This document shows, piece after piece, positions 55,612 to 64,000 of a DNA stretch of 64,000 nt (within the stretch, counting starts at the first letter, position 1; the number at the start of each line of letters is the position of its first letter). Position numbers and translations under genes: made by a program. The DNA comes from Cellulomonas xiejunii. GTDB lineage: Bacteria > Actinomycetota > Actinomycetes > Actinomycetales > Cellulomonadaceae. The stretch lies in the NCBI RefSeq assembly GCF_024508315.1, contig NZ_CP101987.1, positions 620,001 through 684,000 on the forward strand, read 5' to 3'. Below the pieces are notes generated by a model. That model had not been told where the DNA came from, did not search any database, and was given only the letters and a program-made list of their open reading frames with translations.

Positions 55612-56853
55612 GTGAGTGACAGAAAGTTCGGTCTGCGTCGGCGCTCGGGCGGCAGGCACGCCGCCCCGGCCCCCGCGTCGGCGTCCATGCCCCGCGCCCT
55701 GAGTCTCGTCCGCGTCCCCCGGCGCATCGCCCAGGGGGGTGTCGCGCTCGGGCTCGTGCTGAGCACGGGCGCCGTCGTCGTGACCGCCCAGGCGGACGAG
55801 CGCGCCCCCACATCCGTCGTCGCCGGGGGCACCCTGGCGCGGGCCTCCGCCGACGCCCCCCCGACGGGCCTGGCGGCGCTGTCGCGCGCCGAGGCGGTCG
55901 ACGACGCGATGGCCGCCGTCGACGAGGTCTCGCGCGTCCGGGCCGAGGCCACGCAGGCCGCCGTGCCGGACGACGCCCTCGCCGAGCTCGACGCCGCCAC
56001 GGCCGAGCTCCAGGCGGCGATCGCGGAGGCCGACGTCGAGCCGGTCGTCCCCCGCGAGCGCTCCGTCTCCCGCAACGCCGAGCGCTCCGACGCGGACGTC
56101 ACGACTGATGACGCCGAGACGCCGAGCACGCTCACCCCCGACGCGGCCACCGTCGAGCCCGAGACGCCCGCCCCCGACGCGCCGGAGGAGCCTGCCGAGG
56201 CGGCGTCCGACGCCGACGTGCTGACCGGGTCGACGCTCCCCGACGTCACCGATCCCGCGACGGCGCCGCTGCGGGAGGCTCTCGACCGCGTCCGCGAGGC
56301 CGCGCAGGTCGTGCTCACCACGACCGAGCAGAAGCGCGCCGAGGCGGAGGCGGCACGGGTGGCCCAGCAGGTGGCCGAGCAGGCCGCCGCGGCCGAGGCC
56401 GAGCGCGTCGCCGCCGAGCAGGCGGCCCGGCGCGCCGCGTGGAAGGCGTCCCTGCAGGGGTACCAGAACGGCAAGGTGCCCGCCGAGGCCCTGTGCGGCC
56501 TGTCGTTCGCCGCCGGTGCGCAGCTGCGCTGCGACGCGGCCGAGGCGCTCGAGGCTCTCGGTGCCGCGTACGCCGCACGGTTCGGGACGCCGCTGGCGGT
56601 CACCGACTCCTACCGCTCGTACGGCGGCCAGGTCGCGTGCCGCGCCGCCAAGGGCAGGCTCTGCGCGACACCCGGCACGTCGAACCACGGCATGGGCGTG
56701 GCGGTCGACCTCGCCGGCGGCGTGCAGACCTTCGGCAGCGCGCAGCACCAGTGGATGCGCGAGAACGCCCCCGCGTACCAGTGGACGCTGCCCGGCTGGG
56801 CGCAGGCCGGCGGCAGCAAGCCGGAGCCGTGGCACTGGGAGTACGTCGGCTGA
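55612..56853 (+). CDS. secreted D-alanyl-D-alanine carboxypeptidase (VanY-like)
   Basis: 413 residues. N-terminal membrane/signal segment (GGVALGLVLSTGAVVVTAQA), a long acidic and Ala/Glu-rich coiled-coil region (RAEAEAARVAQQVAEQAAAA) to about 280, then an M15B peptidase domain: TDSYRSYGGQVACR, GTSNHGMGVAVDL (zinc His and Asp) and PWHWEYVG (zinc His). It trims D-Ala from cell-wall stems. The GTG at 55612 is chosen on leaderless spacing. Confidence 0.9.
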   Translation: MSDRKFGLRRRSGGRHAAPAPASASMPRALSLVRVPRRIAQGGVALGLVLSTGAVVVTAQADERAPTSVVAGGTLARASADAPPTGLAALSRAEAVDDAMAAVDEVSRVRAEATQAAVPDDALAELDAATAELQAAIAEADVEPVVPRERSVSRNAERSDADVTTDDAETPSTLTPDAATVEPETPAPDAPEEPAEAASDADVLTGSTLPDVTDPATAPLREALDRVREAAQVVLTTTEQKRAEAEAARVAQQVAEQAAAAEAERVAAEQAARRAAWKASLQGYQNGKVPAEALCGLSFAAGAQLRCDAAEALEALGAAYAARFGTPLAVTDSYRSYGGQVACRAAKGRLCATPGTSNHGMGVAVDLAGGVQTFGSAQHQWMRENAPAYQWTLPGWAQAGGSKPEPWHWEYVG

Positions 56854-56857
56854 GTCA

Positions 56858-56863
56858 TACGAT
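56858..56863 (+). promoter_or_regulatory. leaderless -10 (TACGAT)
   Basis: TACGAT is followed by 7 bases and the ATG at 56871. Confidence 0.5.
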
Positions 56864-56870
56864 CGGCTGC

Positions 56871-58025
56871 ATGACCGAGCCGACGTCACCGGCGCGCCCC
56901 CTCGTCGGACGCGGGGCGGAGCTCGACGACCTCGACGAGCTCCTCTCGTCCGTCGCCACGGGGGGCGGCGCGACCGTCCTGCTGGAGGGCGAGGCAGGTG
57001 TGGGACGCACGCGGCTCGTCGAGGCGCTGCAGGGCACCGCCGAGCTCCTCGGCGTCGAGGTCCGCCTGGGCCGGGCCGTCGGGCCGGGGGCGGCGCCCTA
57101 CGCGTTGCTCACCGACGCCCTCCTCGGTCCCGCACGCGGACGCGACGACGCCGGCCCCGTCGTCGCCGAGCTCGCGGCGCTCCTCGAGGTGCTGCCGCCC
57201 GAGCGTGCCGACGCACCCGCGCGGTTCGCCCGGGCCGACGAGCTGTTCGCAGCGCTCGTGCGTCGCCGTGGTGAGCAGGGGCCGTGGGTCCTGGTGCTCG
57301 AGGACGTGCATCTCGCGGACACCTGCACCCTGCACCTGCTCGCGGCCCTCGCGGGTGAGGGTGCGCTCCCGCGGGCCCTGACCGTGATGACGATGCGCGG
57401 CGTGCCGCACCGCGCGGAGCTCGACGTCGTCGTCGCCGGGTGGACGCGTGCCGGCGCCCGCTACCTCGAGCTGCGGCCGCTGGGGCCGGCGGCCACCGTC
57501 GAGCTCGCGCAACGGCTGCTGAACGCCCGGGTCGGCCCGGCGCTGCGCGGCGTCCTGGCGACCACCGGCGGCAACCCGCGGCTCGTCGTCGACGTCATGC
57601 GCACGGCTGAGGCGTGCGGGGTGCTCGAACGCAGCGGCGGGGTCGTCGAGGCCGTGGGCACGGGCTGGCTCGACGAGCTCGACGAGGTCGGGCGGGCGCA
57701 CGTGCAGCACCTCGGCCCGCAGGTCCTGACCATGCTCGCGCAGGCGTCGGTGCTCGGCGGGTCGTTCGTCGTCGGGGACCTGGCCGCGCTCGCCGGCGAG
57801 CCGGTCACGGAGTGCTGGCGCACGCTGCGCCACGGGCTGGCGGCAGGCGTCGTGCACGCCCGCGGCGACCGGCTCGTGTTCCGCCACGACCTCGTGCGCA
57901 CCGCGCTGTACGCCGCTCTCGACGAGGGCCAGCGGCGGTCCCTGCACGCACGCGCCGCGTGGGCGCTGCGGGCCGCCGGGGCCCCGCCGCACGTGGTCGC
58001 GGCGCACCTGGAGCGCGCACGCTGA
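56871..58025 (+). CDS. truncated LuxR-type STAND ATPase, no HTH
   Basis: 384 residues. N-terminal AAA/STAND ATPase as in large LuxR/MalT-like regulators: LVGRGAELDDLDELL, Walker A-like LEGEAGVGRTRLVEALQ (40-49) with Arg46 where Lys is usual, Walker B VLVLEDVHLADT, and RLVFRHDLVRTALYAAL before the end. The family continues with helical repeats and a C-terminal LuxR HTH (about 900 residues); here it ends after AAHLERAR. It is a truncated gene or a stand-alone variant. The OsmC gene follows. Confidence 0.78.
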   Translation: MTEPTSPARPLVGRGAELDDLDELLSSVATGGGATVLLEGEAGVGRTRLVEALQGTAELLGVEVRLGRAVGPGAAPYALLTDALLGPARGRDDAGPVVAELAALLEVLPPERADAPARFARADELFAALVRRRGEQGPWVLVLEDVHLADTCTLHLLAALAGEGALPRALTVMTMRGVPHRAELDVVVAGWTRAGARYLELRPLGPAATVELAQRLLNARVGPALRGVLATTGGNPRLVVDVMRTAEACGVLERSGGVVEAVGTGWLDELDEVGRAHVQHLGPQVLTMLAQASVLGGSFVVGDLAALAGEPVTECWRTLRHGLAAGVVHARGDRLVFRHDLVRTALYAALDEGQRRSLHARAAWALRAAGAPPHVVAAHLERAR

Positions 58026-58092
58026 CGGCGTGCCCCCTAGGGTCGGACGTGGGCGCAGGCCGCGCCCGCCCACCGACGTACGAGGAGTGGAC

Positions 58093-58533
58093 ATGCCCAC
58101 GCGCACCGCACGGACCGCCTGGAACGGCACGCTGCAGGACGGCGGCGGCCAGGTCGAGCTCACCAGCTCGAAGGTCGGCACGTACGACGTCTCCTTCCCC
58201 AAGCGCGCGGCGGACGACGCCGGCGGGACGACGAGCCCCGAGGAGCTCATCGCCGCGGCGCACTCGTCCTGCTACGCGATGCAGCTCTCGGCGGACATCG
58301 CCGAGGCCGGCGGCACGCCCGTCGCGCTCGACGTGACCGCCGACGTCAGCCTGGGCCCGGACCCCGCGGGTGGCTTCCGGATCACCGGCATCGCGCTGAC
58401 GGTGCGCGGCGAGGTCGAGGGCCTGGACGCCGCGGGCTTCCAGAAGGCGGCCGAGGCGGCGAAGGCCGGCTGCCCGGTGAGCAAGGCCCTGACGGGCACG
58501 CAGATCACGCTCGACGCCGCGCTCGAGTCCTGA
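58093..58533 (+). CDS. OsmC/Ohr family peroxidase
   Basis: 146 residues. Thiol peroxidase for organic hydroperoxides. Two reactive Cys: AAHSSCYAMQLSAD and AGCPVSKAL. SPEELIAAAHSSC is the OsmC-group signature (rather than Ohr). AGGAGTGGAC lies just before the ATG. Full length. Detoxifies lipid peroxides using lipoyl or thiol reductants made elsewhere. Confidence 0.92.
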   Translation: MPTRTARTAWNGTLQDGGGQVELTSSKVGTYDVSFPKRAADDAGGTTSPEELIAAAHSSCYAMQLSADIAEAGGTPVALDVTADVSLGPDPAGGFRITGIALTVRGEVEGLDAAGFQKAAEAAKAGCPVSKALTGTQITLDAALES

Positions 58534-58544
58534 CGGCCCGCAGC

Positions 58545-58561
58545 ACGAGCCACCGGCTCGT
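58545..58561. terminator. short hairpin after the OsmC gene
   Basis: ACGAGCC-ACC-GGCTCGT, 7-base stem, 12 bases past the stop. Confidence 0.5.
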
Positions 58562-58581
58562 CGCCGGGGACCTCGGTCCCG

Positions 58582-58600
58582 TGAGGTAAGGCTTACCTTC
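58582..58600. promoter_or_regulatory. IdeR/DtxR iron box before feoA
   Basis: TGAGGTAAGGCTTACCTTC contains the perfect palindrome AGGTAAG-G-CTTACCT and matches the IdeR/DtxR consensus TTAGGTTAGGCTAACCTAA at most positions. It overlaps the promoter of feoABC, so iron-loaded IdeR would repress it. Confidence 0.88.
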
Positions 58601-58604
58601 GGTC

Positions 58605-58610
58605 TAGGTT
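58605..58610 (+). promoter_or_regulatory. leaderless -10 (TAGGTT) for feoA
   Basis: TAGGTT is followed by exactly 6 bases and the GTG at 58617, right after the iron box. Confidence 0.7.
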
Positions 58611-58616
58611 TGCCAC

Positions 58617-58901
58617 GTGGACCTGAGCAGTGTGCCGACCGGCGCCTTCGCCCGCGTGCTGAGCGTCGACCTCGACGAGGGGCCGCGCGTGCGGCTGCGG
58701 GAGCTGGGCGTGCGGCCGGGCGGCGAGCTGCGGGTCACCCAGCGGGGCGCGTTCGGCGGGCTCGTGGTGGGCGTCGGCGCGGACCGGTTCGCGGTCGACG
58801 CGAGCACCGCGGCGTCCATCCGCGTCGCCCCGGTGGTCGGCCCGGCGGCGCCCGCCGCCGGTCCGACGTCCCCGACGGGCTCGCCGGGCGGAACGCCATG
58901 A
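58617..58901 (+). CDS. feoA: ferrous iron transport protein A
   Basis: 94 residues. SH3-like FeoA domain: GAFARVLSVDLDEGPRVRLR, ELGVRPGGELRVTQRGAFGG, ADRFAVDASTAASIRV. It assists FeoB at the membrane. A 20-residue Pro/Gly-rich tail follows the domain. The iron box lies upstream and its stop overlaps feoB (ATGA). Confidence 0.92.
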   Translation: MDLSSVPTGAFARVLSVDLDEGPRVRLRELGVRPGGELRVTQRGAFGGLVVGVGADRFAVDASTAASIRVAPVVGPAAPAAGPTSPTGSPGGTP

Positions 58902-60889
58902 GCTGCCACGACGCACCGACGCACGGCACGCCCGCCGGCGGCGCGACGGCCACGGTCGACGCGCCGCTCGTCGTGCTCGTCGGCAACCCCAACGTCGGCA
59001 AGTCGACGCTGTTCAACGCGCTCACGGGTGGTCGGCAGCGCGTCGTCAACGCGCCGGGGACGACCGTCGAGCTGCAAGCCGGCACGTGGCGGCCCGGACC
59101 CGCCGCCGGGCACGCCGCCGGACCTGGTGCCATGCCCGCGGCGGACGCGGTCCGCCGGCTGCGGCTGGTCGACCTGCCGGGCGCGTACAGCCTGCTCGCG
59201 CGCACCCCGGACGAGCAGGTCAGCGCCCACGTCGTCGCCGGCGAGAGCGCGCTGGGGCGTCCGGACCTCGCGGTGGTCCTGGTCGAGGCCGGTGCGCTGT
59301 CGCGCTCCCTGTACCTGCTGGGCCAGGTCGCGCGGCAGGGCCTGCGGGTCGTGGTCGCGCTGACGATGCTCGACGTGGCACGCACGCGGGGCGTCGAGAT
59401 CGACCCGGGCGCGCTCGCCGACCGGCTCGGCGTGCCGGTCGTGCCCGTCCACCCGCGCAGCGGGAGCGGCACCGACGACCTCGCGCGCGCCGTCGTCACG
59501 ACGCTCGCCGCGGGTCCGGCGGGCGGCGTGCTGCGTCTGCCGGAGGAGCCGGGCGACGCGTCGGGCGACGACGTCGATGCCCTGTTCTCGTGGGTGGACG
59601 CCGTGGTCCGGTCGGTGGGCGGTCACCCGCCCACGGGCGTGCGGACGTGGTCGGACCGCGTCGACCGCGTCCTGCTGCACCCGCTGCTGGGCGTGCCGGT
59701 CCTGCTCGCCGTCGTGTGGGCGCTGTTCCAGCTCGCGACCGCGGCCGCCGCCCCTTTGATGGAGGCCGTTGACGGCGTCGTCACCGGCGCGCTCGCCGAC
59801 GCGCTCACGTCCGCCCTCGGTGCCGTGCACGCCCCGGCCTGGCTCGAGGGCCTGCTCGTCGACGGTGTGCTCGCCGGGGTCGGCACGGTCGCGGCGTTCG
59901 TCCCGCTCATGGCGCTGATGTTCCTGGCCGTCGCCGTGCTCGAGGACTGCGGCTACCTCGCGCGCGCGGCGTTCGTCGCCGACCGCGCGATGCGGGCCAT
60001 CGGCCTCGACGGGCGTGCGATGCTGCCGTTCGTCGTCGGCTTCGGCTGCAACCTGCCCGCGCTCGCCGCGACCCGCACGCTGCCGCACGCGCGCCAGCGC
60101 CTCCTGGTCGGGCTCCTCGTGCCGTGGACGTCGTGCCCCGCACGCCTGACCGTGTACGTGCTGCTGGCGTCGGTGTTCTTCCCCGAGCGGGCGGGCACCG
60201 CGATCTTCCTCATGTACGTCGCGAGCGTCGCGCTCGTCGTGCTCGGTGGCCTGCTGCTGCGCGTGACGCTGTTCCGGGACCTGCGCCGCGAGCCGCTCGT
60301 GCTGGCACTGCCGGCCTACCAGCGGCCGCGGGTGCGTGCGCTCGCGGCGTCGACGTGGGCGCGGGTGCGCTCGTTCCTCACCAAGGCCGGTCAGGTCGTC
60401 GTCGTCACGCTCACGGTCGTGTGGGTGGCGCTGGCGGTGCCGGTGGCCGGTGGGCACGCGGTGGGAGACGTGCCGGTCGCGGACTCCCTGTACGGCCGTG
60501 CCGCGCAGACGGTCGCGCCGGTCCTGGCGCCCGCCGGGTTCGGGGACTGGCACGCGTCGGCGGCGCTCGTGACGGGATTCGTCGCCAAGGAGGTCGTCGT
60601 CGGCGCGCTCGCGCAGGCGTACGCGGTCGACGAGCCCGCCGACCCGGCCGCGTCGGGCGACCTGGGGGACCGGCTGCGCGCCACGTTCGAGGTCTCGTCC
60701 GGTGGTCACGCCGCGGCGGCCGCGGCGGCGTTCATGGTCTTCGTGCTCGCCTACACGCCGTGCCTGGCGACCGTCGCGGAGCAGTGGCGCCTGTTCGGGG
60801 CGCGCTGGACGCTCGGGTGCGTGGGTGCCCAGCTGGTGGTCGCGTGGCTGCTGGCCGTGGCGGTGTTCCGGGTGGGGGTGTGGCTGTGA
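58898..60889 (+). CDS. feoB: ferrous iron transporter B
   Basis: 663 residues. N-terminal G-protein domain: G1 GNPNVGKST at 29-37, G3 DLPGAYSL. Then the FeoB cytosolic spacer and two Gate domains with many membrane helices. WTSCPARLTVYVLL contains the conserved Cys of the pore region. Imports Fe2+ under low oxygen or low iron. Overlaps feoA and the next gene, so feoABC is one operon. Confidence 0.96.
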   Translation: MSCHDAPTHGTPAGGATATVDAPLVVLVGNPNVGKSTLFNALTGGRQRVVNAPGTTVELQAGTWRPGPAAGHAAGPGAMPAADAVRRLRLVDLPGAYSLLARTPDEQVSAHVVAGESALGRPDLAVVLVEAGALSRSLYLLGQVARQGLRVVVALTMLDVARTRGVEIDPGALADRLGVPVVPVHPRSGSGTDDLARAVVTTLAAGPAGGVLRLPEEPGDASGDDVDALFSWVDAVVRSVGGHPPTGVRTWSDRVDRVLLHPLLGVPVLLAVVWALFQLATAAAAPLMEAVDGVVTGALADALTSALGAVHAPAWLEGLLVDGVLAGVGTVAAFVPLMALMFLAVAVLEDCGYLARAAFVADRAMRAIGLDGRAMLPFVVGFGCNLPALAATRTLPHARQRLLVGLLVPWTSCPARLTVYVLLASVFFPERAGTAIFLMYVASVALVVLGGLLLRVTLFRDLRREPLVLALPAYQRPRVRALAASTWARVRSFLTKAGQVVVVTLTVVWVALAVPVAGGHAVGDVPVADSLYGRAAQTVAPVLAPAGFGDWHASAALVTGFVAKEVVVGALAQAYAVDEPADPAASGDLGDRLRATFEVSSGGHAAAAAAAFMVFVLAYTPCLATVAEQWRLFGARWTLGCVGAQLVVAWLLAVAVFRVGVWL

Positions 60890-61122
60890 GCCTGCTGGCG
60901 GACGTCGTCGCGGCGGCCGGGCGCGGTGCGGGACCGGCGACGGTCGCGCGCGAGCTGGGCGTCGACGTGGGCCTCGTCGAGACGGTCCTGGACCACGCGG
61001 CGCGCGTCGGCCTCGTCCAGACGTCGTCCTCGGCACTGGGTCGCACCCCGTGCGGGACCTGCCCGCCCCGTGACGCGCGCCCGCCCGCGTGCGCCGGCTG
61101 CCCCCTGACGGGCCGGCCGTGA
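60886..61122 (+). CDS. FeoC-like winged-helix protein with C-terminal Cys cluster
   Basis: 78 residues. N-terminal HTH (VVAAAGRGAGPATVARELGV, DVGLVETVLDHAARVGLVQ) as in FeoC-like regulators. C-terminal CGTCPPRDARPPACAGC gives two C-x2-C pairs, apt for an Fe-S cluster or other iron site, so it may sense iron or oxygen and regulate FeoB. The GTG at 60886 overlaps the feoB stop (GTGA). Confidence 0.78.
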   Translation: MSLLADVVAAAGRGAGPATVARELGVDVGLVETVLDHAARVGLVQTSSSALGRTPCGTCPPRDARPPACAGCPLTGRP

Positions 61123-61201
61123 CGTGGGTCGCCCGACGCCCCGGGGTCGAGGACGTGGGCACGTGCGCGGGTCCCGGGTGGTCGGTGGGAGACTGCCCAT
61201 C

Positions 61202-64000
61202 GTGGCAGTGACGAGCGACACGAGCGGGACCGCCGTCCGGGACATCGCGCACGCGCTGCGCGCCGTCGTGCGCGGGAGCGTGGACGACTCCTCCCGGCGC
61301 CGGGCCGAGTACTCCACCGATGCGTCCAACTACCGCGTGGTCCCGCAGGTCGTCGTGTTCCCGCAGGACACCGACGACGTGCTCGCGGCGCTGTCCGTGG
61401 CACGCGAGACCGGGACGCCCCTGACGTCCCGGGGCGGCGGCACGTCGGTGGCGGGCAACGCGGTCGGCACGGGCATCGTCCTGGACTTCTCGCGGCACGT
61501 GAACCGGGTCCTGGACATCGACCCCGAGGCCCGCACGGCCCGCGTCGAGCCCGGCGTCATCATGTCCCACCTGCAGCGGGCGGCCGCGCCGCACGGCCTG
61601 CGGTTCGGCCCCGACCCGTCGACGCAGGCGCGCGCGACCCTCGGCGGCATGATCGGCAACAACGCGTGCGGGCCGCGTGCCGTGGCGTTCGGGCGCACGG
61701 CGGACAACGTCGTCGAGCTCGACGTCGTCGACGGCACGGGACGCCGGTTCACCGCCGGCGCCGGGGCGGGCGCGCTGGACGTCGTCCCGGGCCTGGACGC
61801 GCTGGTGCGCAGCCACCTCGACGTGGTCCGCACCGAGCTGGGCCGGTTCCGCCGCCAGGTGTCCGGGTACTCCCTCGAGCACCTGACGCCCGAGAACGGC
61901 ACCGACCTGGCCAAGATGCTCGTCGGCACCGAGGGCACGCTCGTGACCCTGCTGGGCGCGACCGTGAACCTCGTGCCCGTGCCGTCGGCGCCCGTGCTCG
62001 TCGTGCTCGGCTACCCGGACATGCCCACGGCCGCCGACGCCGTCCCCGCGCTGCTCGCGCACGCCCCGCTGGCGATCGAGGGCATGGACTCGCGGCTCGT
62101 CGACGTGGTGCGCCGCGTCAAGGGCGCGGCCGCGGTCCCCGACCTGCCGCCCGGCGGTGGCTGGATGATGTGCGAGGTCGGCGGCGCGACCCTCGACGAG
62201 GCGATGGCGACGGCCCGCGCGCTCGCGGCCGACGCGGGCACCGACGCCGTCGGGATCTTCCCGCCGGGGCCGGACGCGGCCGCGATGTGGCGCATCCGCG
62301 AGGACGGCGCCGGTCTGGGCGGGCGGACCCCGTCCGGCGCGCAGGCGTGGCCGGGCTTCGAGGACTCCGCCGTGCCGCCCGAGCGGCTCGGCGCGTACCT
62401 GCGCGAGCTCGAGGCGCTCATGGCCGACCACCGCGTCGACGGCCTGGCGTACGGGCACTTCGGTGACGGCTGCGTCCACCTGCGCCTCGACATCCCCCTG
62501 ACGCGGTCCGGCGACCCGCTGCGCGCCTTCATGGAGGACGCCGCCGTGCTCGTGGCGCGGCACGGCGGCTCGCTGTCGGGCGAGCACGGCGACGGACGCG
62601 CCCGCTCGGAGCTGCTGCCCGTCATGTACTCGCCGCGCACGATCGAGCTGTTCGGCGCGGTCAAGGACCTGTTCGACCCGCGCGACCTGCTGAACCCCGG
62701 CGTCCTGGTGCGCCCCCGACCGCTCGACGCGGACCTGCGGCGTCCGGCGGCCCGGCCGCTGCTCGCCGGGTCCGGCGGGTTCGCGTTCACGCACGACGAC
62801 GGCGACATGACGACGGCCGTGCACCGGTGCGTGGGCGTCGGCAAGTGCCGCGCCGACAACACCGCGACCGGCGGCTTCATGTGCCCGTCGTACCTGGCGA
62901 CCAACGACGAGAAGGACTCCACCCGGGGCCGCGCGCGCGTGCTGCAGGAGATGGCGAACGGCACGCTCGTGTCCCGCGGCTGGTCCTCGCCCGAGGTGCA
63001 CGAGGTCCTCGACCTGTGCCTGAGCTGCAAGGCGTGCTCGTCGGACTGCCCCGCGGGCGTCGACATGGCGCAGTACAAGGCCGAGGTGCTGCACCGCACC
63101 TACAAGGGCCGGCTGCGGCCGGTCAACCACTACGCCCTGGGCTGGTTGCCGCGCTGGGCCCGGCTCGTCACGGGGGTGCCGGGGCTCGCGTCGCTCGCGA
63201 ACGCGGTGCTCGGCGTGCGCCCGATCGCGAAGGCCGTCCTGGCGCTCGGCGGGATGGACACCCGTCGTCGCATGGTGAGCTTCGCGCCCGTGCCGTTCCG
63301 CGCGTGGGCACGGCAGGCGGGACGGCGGTCCGGCGACGTCCGCGTCGTCGGCCGTCGGGACGCCGCGACCGTGACGCTGCCCGCCGACGCGGTCGACGAG
63401 GCGGGGATGCCCGACGACGCCGGCGCCCCCGCACCCCGCCCGCCCGTGCTGCTGTGGACCGACTCGTTCAGCGACACGCTGGCCCCGTCGGTGGCGCACG
63501 CGGCCGTCGCGGTGCTGCGCGACGCGGGCTACGAGGTGCTGGTGCCCGACCACGACGCCTGCTGCGGCCTGACCTGGATCAGCACGGGCCAGCTCGACGG
63601 CGCCCGCCACCAGCTCGAGCACCTGCTGGAGGTCCTCGGACCGTTCGCGGTCAACGGCATCCCGATCGTCGGGCTGGAGCCGTCGTGCACGGCCGTGCTG
63701 CGCAGCGACCTCGTCGACCTGCTGCCGGACGACCCGCGGGCCGTCGCGGTGCAGCGTGAGACGCGCACGCTCGCGGAGCTGCTGACCGCGCCGGCACCCG
63801 TGGGCCCGGGCGAGCGCTGGCAGGTCCCCGACCTGTCCGACGTCACGGCCGTCGTCCAGCCGCACTGCCACCACTACTCCGTCATGACGTGGACGGCCGA
63901 CCGTCGCCTGCTCACCGACGCGGGGGCGACGTTCTCCGCGCTCGCGGGCTGCTGCGGCCTGGCGGGCAACTTCGGCATGGAGAAGGGCCACTACGAGGTG
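61202..64000 (+). CDS. FAD-binding and Fe-S oxidoreductase (GlcD/LldE-like fusion), cut by window edge
   Basis: At least 933 residues, 3' end missing. The N-terminal FAD_binding_4 domain (TSRGGGTSVAGNAVGTGIVL, LGGMIGNNACGPRAVAFGRT) and FAD-oxidase C-terminal domain (YGHFGDGCVHLRLDIPL, LSGEHGDGRARSELL) are as in D-lactate/glycolate/2-hydroxyglutarate dehydrogenases. A ferredoxin-type region follows (CVGVGKC, CLSCKACSSDCPAGVDMA: two 4Fe-4S sites), then CCG domains (HDACCGLTW, ALAGCCGLAGNFGMEKGHY). It feeds electrons from a 2-hydroxyacid to the chain; the substrate is not determined. GTG 61202 has GAGACT 7 bases upstream. Confidence 0.9.
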   Translation, partial: MAVTSDTSGTAVRDIAHALRAVVRGSVDDSSRRRAEYSTDASNYRVVPQVVVFPQDTDDVLAALSVARETGTPLTSRGGGTSVAGNAVGTGIVLDFSRHVNRVLDIDPEARTARVEPGVIMSHLQRAAAPHGLRFGPDPSTQARATLGGMIGNNACGPRAVAFGRTADNVVELDVVDGTGRRFTAGAGAGALDVVPGLDALVRSHLDVVRTELGRFRRQVSGYSLEHLTPENGTDLAKMLVGTEGTLVTLLGATVNLVPVPSAPVLVVLGYPDMPTAADAVPALLAHAPLAIEGMDSRLVDVVRRVKGAAAVPDLPPGGGWMMCEVGGATLDEAMATARALAADAGTDAVGIFPPGPDAAAMWRIREDGAGLGGRTPSGAQAWPGFEDSAVPPERLGAYLRELEALMADHRVDGLAYGHFGDGCVHLRLDIPLTRSGDPLRAFMEDAAVLVARHGGSLSGEHGDGRARSELLPVMYSPRTIELFGAVKDLFDPRDLLNPGVLVRPRPLDADLRRPAARPLLAGSGGFAFTHDDGDMTTAVHRCVGVGKCRADNTATGGFMCPSYLATNDEKDSTRGRARVLQEMANGTLVSRGWSSPEVHEVLDLCLSCKACSSDCPAGVDMAQYKAEVLHRTYKGRLRPVNHYALGWLPRWARLVTGVPGLASLANAVLGVRPIAKAVLALGGMDTRRRMVSFAPVPFRAWARQAGRRSGDVRVVGRRDAATVTLPADAVDEAGMPDDAGAPAPRPPVLLWTDSFSDTLAPSVAHAAVAVLRDAGYEVLVPDHDACCGLTWISTGQLDGARHQLEHLLEVLGPFAVNGIPIVGLEPSCTAVLRSDLVDLLPDDPRAVAVQRETRTLAELLTAPAPVGPGERWQVPDLSDVTAVVQPHCHHYSVMTWTADRRLLTDAGATFSALAGCCGLAGNFGMEKGHYEV

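Noticed and set aside
58604-63991. About 1800-codon minus-strand open frame across feoABC and the FAD oxidoreductase
   Set aside because: Antisense shadow; no domains, and plus-strand genes carry clear motifs and an operon promoter.

Overview
This 64 kb window is chromosomal DNA from a very GC-rich actinobacterium. The third codon positions are nearly all G or C, many genes start with GTG and one with TTG, and actinobacterial gene sets are present: radA-disA, a HAIR-controlled clpB, topA with a Lys-rich tail, tmk-holB, ANTAR and STAS regulators, and sortase-E-type LAxTG anchoring. The overall look (GH43 enzyme, glp genes, cell-wall proteins) fits Micrococcales, with Cellulomonadaceae the best guess. 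That placement is an inference and was not tested by a search. Most of the window is ordinary housekeeping DNA. I see no phage, insertion sequence, CRISPR array or rRNA, and one tRNA (Thr-CGT).

Layout. 0-5 kb: truncated alpha/beta hydrolase, histidine phosphatase, clpB, DedA protein. 5-10 kb: two secreted/membrane proteins, exonuclease III, a GH43-like enzyme. 10-15 kb: zinc alcohol dehydrogenase, a probable Mn-catalase remnant, a three-gene envelope/stress operon, a STAS-ANTAR pair. 15-18 kb: large LAVTG-anchored surface protein. 18-23.4 kb: glycerol catabolism (glpK, glpF, glpD) with a divergent SorC-type regulator. 23.4-28.5 kb: acetyltransferase, MutY-type glycosylase, disA and radA. 28.5-31.2 kb: orphan response regulator and PAP2 phosphatase. 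31.3-38.8 kb: topA, oxidoreductase, tmk-holB, secreted peptidase-like lipoprotein, tRNA-Thr. 39-50.6 kb: small membrane and envelope-stress proteins, two DUF3806-like proteins, a LigD-type polymerase, an anti-sigma-type ATPase, a ParA-like ATPase, an ECF sigma factor with a probable partner, and a 5'-3' exonuclease. 50.7-58.5 kb: large S8 protease, HTH protein, VanY-type peptidase, truncated STAND ATPase, OsmC protein. 58.6-64 kb: feoABC under an IdeR-type iron box, then a large FAD/Fe-S oxidoreductase running off the right end.

Functional groups. The glp genes form a glycerol import and oxidation module (GlpF imports, GlpK phosphorylates, GlpD oxidises), probably controlled by the divergent SorC-family protein. 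radA and disA form a DNA-repair/c-di-AMP operon. tmk and holB overlap as a replication pair. feoA-feoB-feoC overlap as a ferrous iron importer. A recurring property is leaderless expression: more than a dozen genes have a TAnnnT-like -10 hexamer 5-7 bases before the start codon.

No clearly new multi-gene system stands out. The best second looks are broken or odd genes: the catalase remnant, an in-frame TAG in a DUF3806-like gene, a start-less septum-like gene, a STAND ATPase with Lys to Arg in Walker A, a ParA-like ATPase with an altered P-loop, and tandem copies of the disA 3' end.
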